Source: Nocardiopsis salina YIM 90010 (GTDB taxonomy: Bacteria > Actinomycetota > Actinomycetes > Streptosporangiales > Streptosporangiaceae). Taken from it: 33,581 nucleotides of DNA. Below are positions 7,155 to 15,393 of this stretch, in pieces (position 1 is the first letter of the stretch; the number at the start of each line of letters is the position of its first letter). The translations under genes were made by a program, and so were the position numbers. The notes beneath the pieces are model-generated. The model was not told the origin of the DNA and did no database searches. It saw only the letters and a program-made list of their open reading frames with translations. Where the stretch lies: NCBI RefSeq assembly GCF_000341025.1, contig NZ_ANBF01000059.1, positions 3,110-36,690 of the forward strand, in the 5' to 3' direction.

Positions 7155-10100
7155 ATGACGACTGATTCCCGACCGCCGGACGGTCCCGACCGTTCCGGTG
7201 CGGGAGCGAACACCACTGAGGGTGCGCTCGACGACTCGACGCTGAAGAGCATCGAGCAGGACATCTCCGGTCTCGAGAAGCAGGATCTCTCTGCTGACGA
7301 CCCCGGCATGGGCAGCCGCCAGGACCTGACGGCGGTGTGGCGCTGGGCGGTGTTCTTCGGTGCTGTGCTCCTGGCCGTGTTCCACCTGTGGACGGCCATG
7401 ACGCAGACTCTTCCCCCGTTGCAGCAGCGTTCCCTGCACCTGGGTCTGGGCCTGGGCCTGGTGTTCCTGCTCTACCCGACCAAGCCGCGCGCCTCCGGCC
7501 CCAAGAGCGGTTTCCACGGCTCGGTGATGACGGTCAGCTTCATGCTGCTGGCCTATTTCGTGGTCGGTGTGGTCAGTGGCGACGACATGGTCATGTATCT
7601 GTACCTGCCGCAGGCGCTGTTCGGTGTGCTCGCGGCCGTGGCGGTCGCCGGGACCTGGTGGTGGATCTTCAAGTGGCGGCAGGACGGCCGCGGTTCTCCC
7701 TCCAGGGCGCAGAAGAGCGCAGGTGTGACGCTGCTGGTCCTGGCCGCCCTGATGTCCCTGGACCTGGTGACCAGCGAGGCCGCCGGCGGGTTCTTCTTCC
7801 TGCCGATCCTCGGCCTGGCGTTGGTGCTCCTGAGCCTGTTGTCGGCCGTGGTTCTGCTGCGTCACCCCCAGGCCGTGCCGGTGTGGCTCTGGCCGGCCGC
7901 GAGCCGCTGGGGCATGACCGCCGCTGCTTCCGCGATCCTGCTGTACATGGCCGTCTCCGGTGTGGCGGGCTGGAACGTCATCGGACCGGCCCTGCTGGTG
8001 CTGGCGCTGGTGCAGGCGGCCCGGTACGTGCCCGTGACGGTCATGGGGTTGCCGTTCGCCGACATCGCCCTGGCGGGGCTCGGTGTCCTCGCCGGCCTGT
8101 ACATGTTCTTCAACTACCAGGAGATCCAGGGCACGGTCGGTGTCGTGAACCCGACCTACGTCACGGTCGGCACGATCGGGATCCTGCTCGTTCTGGTGGC
8201 GGCCTCGCGGGTGCTCGGTCAGGCGCTCGTCGTGCTGGCCTCGGTGATGCTGGCCTTCTCCTACTTCGGGCAGTACATGCCCGGGTTCCTGCGCCATCGC
8301 GGCTCGAGCGTGGACCAGATCGTCACCAACCTCTGGGTCGGTACCGAGGGTGTGTTCGGCACCCCGCTGGGGATCTCGGCGACCTTCATCTTCCTGTTCA
8401 TGATCTTCGCCGCGATGCTGCAGCGCACCGGTATGGAGAGGTTCTTCACCGACCTGGCGCTGGGTGCGACCGGCGGGGCGATCGGCGGCACCTCGAAGGT
8501 CGGCATCGTCACCAGCGCCTTCACCGGCACCATCACCGGCAGTTCGGTGGCGGGCACGGTCTCCAACGGCGCGTTCACGATCCCGATGATGAAGAAGTCC
8601 GGCTACAACCGCGAGTACGCGGGCGCGGTCGAGGCCTCCTCCTCCACGGGCGGGCAGATCCTGCCGCCCATCATGGGCGCGGGCGCCTTCATCATGATCG
8701 AGTTCACCGGGGCCAGTTACGGTGAGATCCTCGTGGCCGCGGCGATCCCCGCGATGATGTTCTTCGTCGCCCAGTACGTGGTCGTGCACTACGACTCGAA
8801 GCGCTTCGGTATCGGCGGCCTTCCCAAGGAGATGCTGCCGAACGTGCGCCAGGTGATGCTGACGCGCGGTTACCTGCTGATCCCGATCATCGCGATCTTC
8901 GTGCTGTTGTCGATGGGTTACTCGCCGATGTTCTCGGCGATGGGCGCGGTCGCGGCGGTCGTGGCCATCAACCTGTTCGTGCAGGTCATCACCATCCCCT
9001 GGACCAAGATCGACGGGAACCTGCGCCTGCGCGCGGTCGGTGAGATCGCGGGACGGCTCACGCGTCTGGCCCTTCCGCTGGTGGTCGCCGGTGCGGCCGC
9101 TTCCGCTCTGGTGTGGGTGGCGCAGTCCGTGGTCATCGGGATCGACCGTGGTGTCACGGCGCTGATCGCTTCGGCGCTCATCGCTCTGGCTGCCGTGGTG
9201 GTGGTCCTGCTGTTCCGTAGGTGGGCGGCCCACGATCCGGACCGGCTGGACCTGAACTCGATCCTGGACGGGCTGGTGGGTGCGGCCCGCCTGGCGGTGC
9301 CGATCATCGTCGCCTGTGCCTCTGCGGGCATCATCGCCGGTGTCATCACGACCACGGACCTGGGGCTCAAGCTCTCGTCGGGTCTGTTGGGCGTGGCCGG
9401 CACCGTCTCCGGCGGGATCGCCGGTTCCCTGGACTGGCTGGCTTCGAGCCCGCTGTTGGCCTGGGCGGGTCTGGACGCCGGTTTCGGGGACCAGCTCGTG
9501 TCGGACATGCGCCTGGACCTGGCGCTGATCCTGGCCATGTCGATGCTGGCCTGCCTGGTGCTGGGCATCGGTCTGCCGACCACCGCGAACTACGTCATCA
9601 CCGCGACGCTGGCGGCCCCGGCGATCGTGGCGGTGATCGGGGGCGAGTTCGATGTGCCGCAGGTGTCGATGCTCCTGATGGCGCACATGTTCGTGTACTA
9701 CTTCGGTGTGCTGGCCGACATCACACCGCCGGTCTGTCTGGCGGCGTATGCGGCCTCGGGCATCTCCGGGGGCGACGCGGTCAGGACCGGTGTCTACGCG
9801 GTGCGTATCGCCTGTGCCGCGTTCATCATGCCGTACATGTTCGTGTTCAACCCGGCCTTGCTGCTGCAGGACGTCACGTTCTGGGAGGGCCTCTTCACGG
9901 TCGTCTCCGCGTTCGTCGGTGCGGTGCTGGTGGCCCTGGGCATGACCGGGTTCATCAGGCGGGACGTCCCTTGGCCCTCGCGTTCGGGCATCCTGGTGGC
10001 GGGTCTGCTGGTGGTCTCCCCGGGCCTTGCGGTGACCCTCCTCGGTCTGGCGCTCGGCGGGTCCCTCTACGCCTTCGAGCTGTACCGGACCCGGCACCTG

Positions 10101-10172
10101 CCGGATTTCGTGGTCAACACGGACGGCATGGGGTCCATGGGGCAGAACAGGAAGCGCTCGATGGAGGCCTGA
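7155..10172 (+). CDS. TRAP transporter fused permease (DctQM type)
   Basis: A 1005-residue, highly hydrophobic protein with many membrane segments after an acidic cytoplasmic head of about 65 residues. The first half carries the small-subunit-like helices plus extra helices. The TRAP large-subunit core is clear from about residue 400: SSSTGGQILPPIMGAGAF (about 495-512), GTITGSSVAGTVSNG just before it, and GIGLPTTANYVITATLAAPA at about 802. It imports a small carboxylate or amino acid presented by the TAXI lipoprotein. It is clearly longer than most fused TRAP permeases, which are as I recall roughly 600-900 residues. The ATG at 7155 has GAAGGA at 7142-7147. A strong terminator follows. Confidence 0.92.
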   Translation: MTTDSRPPDGPDRSGAGANTTEGALDDSTLKSIEQDISGLEKQDLSADDPGMGSRQDLTAVWRWAVFFGAVLLAVFHLWTAMTQTLPPLQQRSLHLGLGLGLVFLLYPTKPRASGPKSGFHGSVMTVSFMLLAYFVVGVVSGDDMVMYLYLPQALFGVLAAVAVAGTWWWIFKWRQDGRGSPSRAQKSAGVTLLVLAALMSLDLVTSEAAGGFFFLPILGLALVLLSLLSAVVLLRHPQAVPVWLWPAASRWGMTAAASAILLYMAVSGVAGWNVIGPALLVLALVQAARYVPVTVMGLPFADIALAGLGVLAGLYMFFNYQEIQGTVGVVNPTYVTVGTIGILLVLVAASRVLGQALVVLASVMLAFSYFGQYMPGFLRHRGSSVDQIVTNLWVGTEGVFGTPLGISATFIFLFMIFAAMLQRTGMERFFTDLALGATGGAIGGTSKVGIVTSAFTGTITGSSVAGTVSNGAFTIPMMKKSGYNREYAGAVEASSSTGGQILPPIMGAGAFIMIEFTGASYGEILVAAAIPAMMFFVAQYVVVHYDSKRFGIGGLPKEMLPNVRQVMLTRGYLLIPIIAIFVLLSMGYSPMFSAMGAVAAVVAINLFVQVITIPWTKIDGNLRLRAVGEIAGRLTRLALPLVVAGAAASALVWVAQSVVIGIDRGVTALIASALIALAAVVVVLLFRRWAAHDPDRLDLNSILDGLVGAARLAVPIIVACASAGIIAGVITTTDLGLKLSSGLLGVAGTVSGGIAGSLDWLASSPLLAWAGLDAGFGDQLVSDMRLDLALILAMSMLACLVLGIGLPTTANYVITATLAAPAIVAVIGGEFDVPQVSMLLMAHMFVYYFGVLADITPPVCLAAYAASGISGGDAVRTGVYAVRIACAAFIMPYMFVFNPALLLQDVTFWEGLFTVVSAFVGAVLVALGMTGFIRRDVPWPSRSGILVAGLLVVSPGLAVTLLGLALGGSLYAFELYRTRHLPDFVVNTDGMGSMGQNRKRSMEA

Positions 10173-10200
10173 TCGGTCTGCTCGGGGGCGTACGCCGTCG

Positions 10201-10242
10201 CGGCCCCCGCGTCCGGACGCCCGGTCCGGTGCGCGGGGGCCG
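10201..10242 (+). terminator. Terminator after TRAP permease
   Basis: CGGCCCCCGCG (10201-10211) pairs perfectly with CGCGGGGGCCG (10232-10242). Inside, CCGGAC (10213-10218) pairs with GTCCGG (10224-10229). TTCTCT follows the stem, giving a two-tier hairpin with a short T-rich end. Confidence 0.75.
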
Positions 10243-10276
10243 TTCTCTGGCTGGACCGAGGGGCCGACACAGCCGA

Positions 10277-10282
10277 TAGCCT
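10277..10282 (+). promoter_or_regulatory. -10 element of miaB, leaderless type
   Basis: TAGCCT is followed by GGGGGC and then the GTG start at 10289, a six-base gap, so the transcript probably begins at the start codon. A weak -35 (TGGACC, 10252-10257) lies 19 bases upstream of it. Confidence 0.5.
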
Positions 10283-10288
10283 GGGGGC

Positions 10289-11788
10289 GTGAGCCAGAGT
10301 CGTACCTACCAAGTGCGGACCTACGGCTGCCAGATGAACGTCCACGACTCCGAGCGCCTCTCCGGTCTGCTGGAGGACGCGGGATTCGCGCGCGCAGCCG
10401 AGGACACCACCGCCGACATCGTCGTCTTCAACACCTGCGCGGTCCGCGAGAACGCCGACAACCGCCTCTACGGCAATCTCGGGCACCTGCGGCCGGTCAA
10501 GGACCGCAACCCCGGGATGCAGATCGCCGTGGGCGGTTGCCTGGCGCAGAAGGACCGCGGTGAGATCGTGCGCCGCGCTCCCTGGGTGGACGTGGTCTTC
10601 GGCACGCACAACATCGGTTCCCTGCCCGCCCTTCTCGAGCGCTCCCGTATCGAGAAGGAGGCGCAGGTCGAGATCGCCGAGTCGCTCGAGCATTTCCCGT
10701 CGACGCTGCCCAGCCGTCGGGAGTCGGCCTATGCGGCGTGGGTGTCGATCTCGGTCGGGTGCAACAACACCTGCACGTTCTGCATCGTGCCGTCGCTGCG
10801 CGGCAAGGAGAAGGACCGCCGTCCCGGCGATGTGCTCGCGGAGGTGCGTGCCCTGGTCGAGGAGGGCGTCACCGAGGTGACCCTGCTGGGCCAGAACGTC
10901 AACGCCTACGGCAGCGAGTTCGGTGACCGCCAGGCCTTCTCCAAGCTCCTGCGCGCCTGTGGTGAGGTCGAGGGGTTGGAGCGGGTGCGTTTCACCTCGC
11001 CCCACCCGCGCGACTTCACCGACGACGTCATCGAGGCCATGGCCGAGACCCCCAACGTCATGCCGCAGCTGCACATGCCGCTGCAGTCGGGCTCGAGCAA
11101 GGTGCTCAAGGACATGCGCCGCTCCTACCGCCAGGAGCGCTTCCTCAACATCGTGGAGAAGGTGCGGGCCTCGTTGCCGGACGCCGCGATCAGCACCGAC
11201 ATCATCGTGGGCTTTCCCGGTGAGACCGAGGAGGACTTCCAGGAGACGCTGCACGTGGTGCGCGAGGCGCGCTTCTCGCAGGCTTTCACGTTCCAGTACT
11301 CCAAGCGCCCCGGCACCCCGGCCGCCACCATGGACGGCGAGGTCCCCGCCGACGTGGTCAAGGACCGCTACCAGCGCCTGGTGGACCTGCAGGACCAGAT
11401 CTCCCTGGAGGAGAACCGCAAGATCGTCGGGCGCGAGGTGGAGCTGCTGGTCGCGGAGTCCCAGGGCCGCAAGAGCGACGAGCGCCGCCGTCTCTCGGGC
11501 CGCGCCCCCGACAACCGCCTCGTGCACTTCTCCCTGGCCGAGGGCGACGAGGAGCCGCGACCGGGCGACACCGTCACCGTCGAGGTCACCTACGCGGCGC
11601 CGCACCACTTGGTCGCGGACTCCGGTGTGCGGTCGTTGCGCCGTACCCGGGCCGGTGATGCCTGGGACGCCCGCAACGGGCGCCCGGTGCAGCAGAGCGC
11701 CCCGGACGTGATGCTGGGGATGCCCGCGGTGGGCAAGCCGGTCGAGGAGCCGGCTGCGCCGGCGGGGGGCTGCTGCAGTATCGACTGA
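10289..11788 (+). CDS. miaB: tRNA-2-methylthio-N6-dimethylallyladenosine synthase MiaB
   Basis: MiaB is a radical-SAM methylthiotransferase that adds the 2-methylthio group to i6A37 of tRNAs reading UNN codons, acting after MiaA (also in this window). The 499 residues show the N-terminal cluster cysteines C14 (TYGCQMN), C50 (NTCAVREN) and C84 (GGCLAQKD). The radical-SAM motif CNNTCTFC has Cys158, 162 and 165, followed by [11 protein letters not shown] and a C-terminal TRAM domain. The GTG start gives [17 protein letters not shown], matching the family. Length is usual; the Pro/Gly-rich C-terminus ends GGCCSID. It is flanked by terminators on both sides and has its own leaderless-type promoter, so it is probably transcribed alone. 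Confidence 0.97.
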   Translation: MSQSRTYQVRTYGCQMNVHDSERLSGLLEDAGFARAAEDTTADIVVFNTCAVRENADNRLYGNLGHLRPVKDRNPGMQIAVGGCLAQKDRGEIVRRAPWVDVVFGTHNIGSLPALLERSRIEKEAQVEIAESLEHFPSTLPSRRESAYAAWVSISVGCNNTCTFCIVPSLRGKEKDRRPGDVLAEVRALVEEGVTEVTLLGQNVNAYGSEFGDRQAFSKLLRACGEVEGLERVRFTSPHPRDFTDDVIEAMAETPNVMPQLHMPLQSGSSKVLKDMRRSYRQERFLNIVEKVRASLPDAAISTDIIVGFPGETEEDFQETLHVVREARFSQAFTFQYSKRPGTPAATMDGEVPADVVKDRYQRLVDLQDQISLEENRKIVGREVELLVAESQGRKSDERRRLSGRAPDNRLVHFSLAEGDEEPRPGDTVTVEVTYAAPHHLVADSGVRSLRRTRAGDAWDARNGRPVQQSAPDVMLGMPAVGKPVEEPAAPAGGCCSID

Positions 11789-11793
11789 CAACG

Positions 11794-11820
11794 TTGCCGG
11801 GGTGCGGAGCAGCCCGGCAA
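11794..11820 (+). terminator. Hairpin just after miaB
   Basis: TTGCCGGG and CCCGGCAA form a perfect eight-base-pair stem with an 11-base loop, six bases after the miaB stop. It precedes a stronger hairpin and lacks a T-run. Confidence 0.5.
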
Positions 11821-11825
11821 GGACG

Positions 11826-11867
11826 ACGGCCGGGGCCGGTCCCGCGTGAGGGGTCGGCCCCGGCCGT
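11826..11867. terminator. Bidirectional terminator between miaB and P450 gene
   Basis: ACGGCCGGGGCCG (11826-11838) pairs perfectly with CGGCCCCGGCCGT (11855-11867), a 13-base-pair stem followed by GTTTG on the plus strand. It lies between convergent genes and can serve both. Confidence 0.75.
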
Positions 11868-11911
11868 GTTTGCGACCGCGGCGGGTTCAGGGCGCCGGTC
11901 CGCGACGCCGT

Positions 11912-13189
11912 TCAGGTGCCCAGGCGTACCGGCAGTTCTTCCAGGCGCAGGGCGCCCGGGGCGAACGCCGGGCGGGGCGGGCGGTCCTCCACCAGCGACA
12001 GGCCGGGGTAGGAGCTCAGCAGCTGAGTGAACGCCACCTCGCCCTCCTGCCGGGCCAGGGCCGCGCCGAGGCAGTAGTGCATCCCGTGTCCGAAGGCCAC
12101 GTGGTTCTCACCCGGACGCCCGTGGTGCCGGGTGATGTCGAACCGGTCGGGGGCGGGGTGCGAGTCGGGGTCGTGGTTGGCGCCCCACAGGACCGCAATG
12201 GCGCGCTCGCCGCGGACCACGGTGCCGGTGTGCAGTGGGATGTCCTCCGTGGCGTACCGGGCCTGGCTGACGGCAGCGGTGCCGCGGTGCCGCAGCATCT
12301 CGTGGATCGCGGCGGGAACCAGCCCCGGTTCGTCGCGCAGTCGTTCGAGCTGGTCCGGGTGGCGCAGGAGCTCGACGGTCCCGTTGCCGATGAGGTGTGC
12401 GGTGGTCTCGTGGCCTGCGATGACGAGGGTGAAGATCAGCGTGACCAGCTCGGTGCCGTTGAGGCGGTCGCCGTCCTCGTCCCGCGCGTGGATGAGCGCG
12501 TCGAGCAGGTCGTCGTGCGGTTCCTTCCGGCGCTGCTCGATCATGCCGTGGATGTGCTCGATGAGTTCGCCGAAGACCTGGTTCATCTCCTCCGGGCGCT
12601 GCGGGTCGAAGCGGGTGAGCCGGTGGCTCCAGTCCCGCCAGAGCGGCCGGTCCTGCTCCGGGACACCCACCAGGTCGCAGATGACCGCGATGGGCAGCGG
12701 ATAGGCGAAGTGCTCGACGAGGTCGACCACCCCGTCCTCGTCCGCGTGCCCGGGCAGGGCGGCCAACAGGTCGGCGCTGATGCGTTCCACGGACGGGCGG
12801 AGCTCGTTGACCCGCCGCACCGTGAAGGTTCGGGAGACGAGTTTGCGCAGGCGCACGTGGTCCACGCCGTCCTTCTGCAGGAGGCTCTCGGTCAGGTAGG
12901 TGACCAGGTCCTCCCTCAGCCCCAGGCCGCGCAGGGCGTCGGCGCGGGTGATCCGGACACCTTCACCGGGCACGTTCCCCGGATCCATGACGAAACGACG
13001 GTCGGAGAGGATGGTGCGCACGTCCTCGTCGTCGACGAAGATCCGGGCGGGTTGCTGGTCGACGAACAGCGCCGGTGCGGATCCGCCTGCTGCGCGCACA
13101 CGCTCCACCAGCGCATGAGGGTCGGCGGCGACGTCTGGGTCGCGCAGGTCGATGATTCCGTCCGAGGGCTGCGGCGTTGCGGTGGTCAT
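11912..13189 (-). CDS. Cytochrome P450 (class I bacterial, CYP107-like)
   Basis: A 425-residue soluble P450 that would insert one oxygen atom into an unknown small substrate, using an external ferredoxin system (none is encoded nearby). The I-helix oxygen-activation motif is AGHETT (258-263), the K-helix ExxR is EMLR (297-300), and the heme loop FGHGMHYCLGAALAR has Cys373 as iron ligand. Length and motifs are complete, so it should be active. The ATG at 13189 has a good GGAGAGG ribosome site. It starts 13 bases after the stop of the tetR gene, so the two form one operon. The TetR protein probably controls it in response to the substrate or a related compound. The CYP107 assignment is by general resemblance only. 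Confidence 0.93.
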   Translation of the reverse strand: MTTATPQPSDGIIDLRDPDVAADPHALVERVRAAGGSAPALFVDQQPARIFVDDEDVRTILSDRRFVMDPGNVPGEGVRITRADALRGLGLREDLVTYLTESLLQKDGVDHVRLRKLVSRTFTVRRVNELRPSVERISADLLAALPGHADEDGVVDLVEHFAYPLPIAVICDLVGVPEQDRPLWRDWSHRLTRFDPQRPEEMNQVFGELIEHIHGMIEQRRKEPHDDLLDALIHARDEDGDRLNGTELVTLIFTLVIAGHETTAHLIGNGTVELLRHPDQLERLRDEPGLVPAAIHEMLRHRGTAAVSQARYATEDIPLHTGTVVRGERAIAVLWGANHDPDSHPAPDRFDITRHHGRPGENHVAFGHGMHYCLGAALARQEGEVAFTQLLSSYPGLSLVEDRPPRPAFAPGALRLEELPVRLGT

Positions 13190-13202
13190 GGCCTCTCCAG
13201 GG

Positions 13203-13949
13203 TCATTCGCGTCGGATGGTGCGGTAGCGGTCGATCTCGGCCCGTACGTGCTGGACCGTGTTGTCGAACAGGCCCACGACCTGGGGCCAGGCGGCGCGTA
13301 GGGCGTCGGTGTCCTCGGGGGTCTCGCCGAGTGCGTGGCGGAGGGCGTCGGCGGCCAGTTCCGTGCCGCGAGCAGGGTCCGGCACGTGGTGCCCGTGGTT
13401 CTCGAGCAGTGGCGGGTAGATGAGGAAACCGGTCACGACGGTGCCGAAGACGTGGAAGAGCTCTTCGGGTTGGAGGTCGCCGCGGACCAGGCCGTGCTCG
13501 TGCAAGAGGCGGAAGTAGGCCTCCTGGTCTTCGAGGCGCCGGTCGATCAGGTTTCCGCCCTCGGCGGCAGCGGTGTCGGTGAGTGTCCCGAGCATGCCGG
13601 TGTCGCCCATGAAGATCTTCCGCAGGATCGGTGTGCCGGTGAGGGCCGTCAGGGCGAACGAGCCCACACGGCTCGGCAGGATCTCGGCGGGCTCGGAGCT
13701 CATGCGCTCCACGATCCGTGCAGCGGTCTCGCTCTGGGCCCGCATGAGCACCACCAGGAACAGCACTTCCTTGGTGGGGAAGTGCAGGTAGACCGTTCCC
13801 TTGCCGACCCCTGCCCTGCGTGCGACGTCCTCGATGGTGATCTTGGTCGGTCCCAGCGCGACCATGAGGTCGGCCGCTGCGTCGAGGATGCGGTCGGCAC
13901 GTTCGGCTCGTGCCTGCGGGGAACGTCGGGAACGGGCGGACTGGACCAC
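13203..13949 (-). CDS. TetR family transcriptional regulator
   Basis: A 248-residue repressor-type protein. The N-terminal helix-turn-helix spans about residues 20-62 (RADRILDAAADLMVALGPTKITIEDVARRAGVGKGTVYLHFPTKE), the classic TetR_N pattern. The C-terminal ligand-binding half resembles TetR C-terminal domains and is not assignable further. I chose the GTG at 13949 because AGGAG (13956-13960) lies six bases upstream; an upstream in-frame ATG at 14018 overlaps a likely -10 (TATGGT, 14014-14019) and has no ribosome site. It is the first gene of the tetR-P450 operon. A double inverted GTCAC repeat lies just upstream and is the likely site of autoregulation. Confidence 0.9.
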   Translation of the reverse strand: MVQSARSRRSPQARAERADRILDAAADLMVALGPTKITIEDVARRAGVGKGTVYLHFPTKEVLFLVVLMRAQSETAARIVERMSSEPAEILPSRVGSFALTALTGTPILRKIFMGDTGMLGTLTDTAAAEGGNLIDRRLEDQEAYFRLLHEHGLVRGDLQPEELFHVFGTVVTGFLIYPPLLENHGHHVPDPARGTELAADALRHALGETPEDTDALRAAWPQVVGLFDNTVQHVRAEIDRYRTIRRE

Positions 13950-14013
13950 GTGGTGCTCCTGTTGGTCGACGGGGTGCGGAAGGCCTGTGGCCCCGCTGTG
14001 TGCAGCGCTGACG

Positions 14014-14019
14014 ACCATA
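14014..14019 (-). promoter_or_regulatory. -10 element of tetR-P450 operon
   Basis: TATGGT on the minus strand, about 58 bases upstream of the predicted GTG start after allowing for the start site. No consensus -35; the repeat at 14036-14076 occupies that place. Confidence 0.35.
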
Positions 14020-14035
14020 TCGCCGCACCTCCCCT

Positions 14036-14076
14036 GTGACCTTGTGACTGATTTTCGAAGTTGGTCACGAAGTCAC
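14036..14076. promoter_or_regulatory. Candidate TetR operator, symmetrical GTGAC array
   Basis: GTGAC-CTT-GTGAC (14036-14048) and GTCAC-GAA-GTCAC (14064-14076) form an inverted repeat of 13 bases with two mismatches. The 15-base spacer contains the palindrome TTCGAA. The region is AT-rich for this genome and lies directly upstream of the tetR -10. The paired half-sites suggest two repressor dimers. The binding protein is inferred from position. Confidence 0.6.
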
Positions 14077-14156
14077 GATAAGCGGAGACGGGGGAACGCT
14101 GCAAGGGGTGGCGACGCGACGTGCAGACGGGCGGGAGCGCGGGGGGACGCAAAGAC

Positions 14157-14190
14157 GGAGCGCCGCACCCCGGGCGGGGTACGGCGCTCC
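14157..14190 (-). terminator. Terminator after miaA
   Basis: GGAGCGCCG (14157-14165) pairs perfectly with CGGCGCTCC (14182-14190), with an inner ACCCC/GGGGT stem and a four-base loop. On the minus strand the stem is followed by GTCTTTG. It starts 20 bases after the miaA stop. Confidence 0.75.
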
Positions 14191-14209
14191 TGTGATCGAG
14201 GGCCGGGGG

Positions 14210-15214
14210 TCAGTCCGCCCCGAGGCGCCCCATCGGCAGCCAAGTGGACACGTCGACCAGGGCATCGCCCGAGGGCTCCTCGTCGGCGCCCGAGAGCGCC
14301 TTCTCCACGTGGTGCAAGGCGCGTTCGACCAGGTCCTCGGCGTCATGGGGCAGCCACGTCACACGCGGGTCGCGGCGGAACCACGACTCCTGGCGGCGGG
14401 CGAACTTGCGTGTGGCCTGGGCGGTGGCCGCACGGGCCTCCGACTCCGACATCTCCCCGTCCAACTGGGCCAGGGCCTGCGAGTAACCCAGTGCGCGCGA
14501 GGCGGTGCGGCCCTCGCGCAGACCGATCTTGTCGAGCTCGCGGACCTCCTCCACCAGACCCTTGTCCCACATGCGGTCCACACGCAGGTCGATGCGCTGG
14601 TCCAGCTGTTCGCGCGGGGCGGAGACGCCCAACTGCAGGCAGGGGTAGAAGGAGGAATGGTCCGGCAGGTTCGCGGTGAACGGCTCCCCGGTCAGCTCCA
14701 CGACCTCGAGGGCGCGCACGATACGGCGGCCGTTGCCCGGCAGGATCGAACGTGCCGCGGCCGGGTCGACGTCGGCCAGGCGCGCGTGCAGGACCCCGGG
14801 GCCGACCTCGTTGAGCTCGGCCTCCAGGCGGGCGCGCACGTCGGGGTCGGTGCCCGGGAAGTTGAGGTGGTCGAGCACCGCCCGCACGTACAGGCCCGAG
14901 CCGCCCACCAGGATCGGGAGCACGTCCTGGTCGGTGAGTTCCTCGACGCGTTCGCGCGCCATGGTCTGGTAGCTGGCCACGTCGGCGGGCTCGGAGACCT
15001 CCCACACGTCCAACAGGTGGTGGGGCACTCCGCGGCGTTCGGCCTCGGTGACCTTGGCGGTGCCGATGTCCATGCCCTGGTAGAGCTGCATGGAGTCGGC
15101 GTTGATCACCTCTCCGCGCCGGCCGACGCGTTCCTCCAGCCGCAGCGCCAGCTCGACGGCGAGGTCCGATTTGCCCACAGCGGTCGGGCCGACGACCGCG
15201 ATCACCTTGATCAT
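14210..15214 (-). CDS. miaA: tRNA dimethylallyltransferase MiaA
   Basis: MiaA transfers dimethylallyl from DMAPP to N6 of A37 in tRNAs that read UNN codons; MiaB (10.3-11.8 kb) then adds the methylthio group. The 334-residue protein has the P-loop GPTAVGKS (9-16), NADSMQLYQGMDIGTAK (substrate and tRNA contacts), PILVGGSGLYVRAVLD and a C-terminal RALGYSQAL / RKFARRQESWFRRD segment, all usual for the family. I chose the ATG at 15214, which starts MIKVIAVVGPTAVGKS; a longer frame upstream lacks support. A TACGCT -10 lies six bases before the ATG, so the mRNA is probably leaderless. It is divergent from dapF across 179 bases. Confidence 0.97.
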   Translation of the reverse strand: MIKVIAVVGPTAVGKSDLAVELALRLEERVGRRGEVINADSMQLYQGMDIGTAKVTEAERRGVPHHLLDVWEVSEPADVASYQTMARERVEELTDQDVLPILVGGSGLYVRAVLDHLNFPGTDPDVRARLEAELNEVGPGVLHARLADVDPAAARSILPGNGRRIVRALEVVELTGEPFTANLPDHSSFYPCLQLGVSAPREQLDQRIDLRVDRMWDKGLVEEVRELDKIGLREGRTASRALGYSQALAQLDGEMSESEARAATAQATRKFARRQESWFRRDPRVTWLPHDAEDLVERALHHVEKALSGADEEPSGDALVDVSTWLPMGRLGAD

Positions 15215-15220
15215 GGCCCC

Positions 15221-15226
15221 AGCGTA
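15221..15226 (-). promoter_or_regulatory. -10 element of miaA, leaderless type
   Basis: On the minus strand TACGCT is followed by GGGGCC and then the ATG at 15214. The pattern is nearly the same as before miaB and the DUF3046 gene. No clear -35. Confidence 0.5.
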
Positions 15227-15380
15227 GCCATGCCGACACACTCCCCGCTGCCGGGTCGGTCACACGGGGTGTGCCGCCTGCGCCCCAGGGCGCTCCTTCC
15301 TGCGAGCGGGGTGGCACGGTGGCGGGTCGGCGCCCGGGCCCCGGCGCTCTTGCAGCGACCAGGAGGCCCGGCGTGCGCCC

Positions 15381-15386
15381 TAGTAT
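15381..15386 (+). promoter_or_regulatory. -10 element of dapF, leaderless type
   Basis: TAGTAT is followed by TGAAGGC and the ATG at 15394, a seven-base gap. GAAGG is only one base from the ATG, too close for a ribosome site, so a leaderless mRNA is the better reading. Confidence 0.5.
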
Positions 15387-15393
15387 TGAAGGC

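Noticed and set aside
7029-10097. A 1022-codon open frame on the minus strand opposite the TRAP permease gene
   Set aside because: Its product is a run of Gln, His, Arg, Gly and Asp, the usual mirror of a hydrophobic high-GC gene. No start signal or family motif was found.
10067-11791. A 574-codon frame opposite miaB
   Set aside because: The plus strand encodes full MiaB with all six cluster cysteines; the mirror has no motifs.
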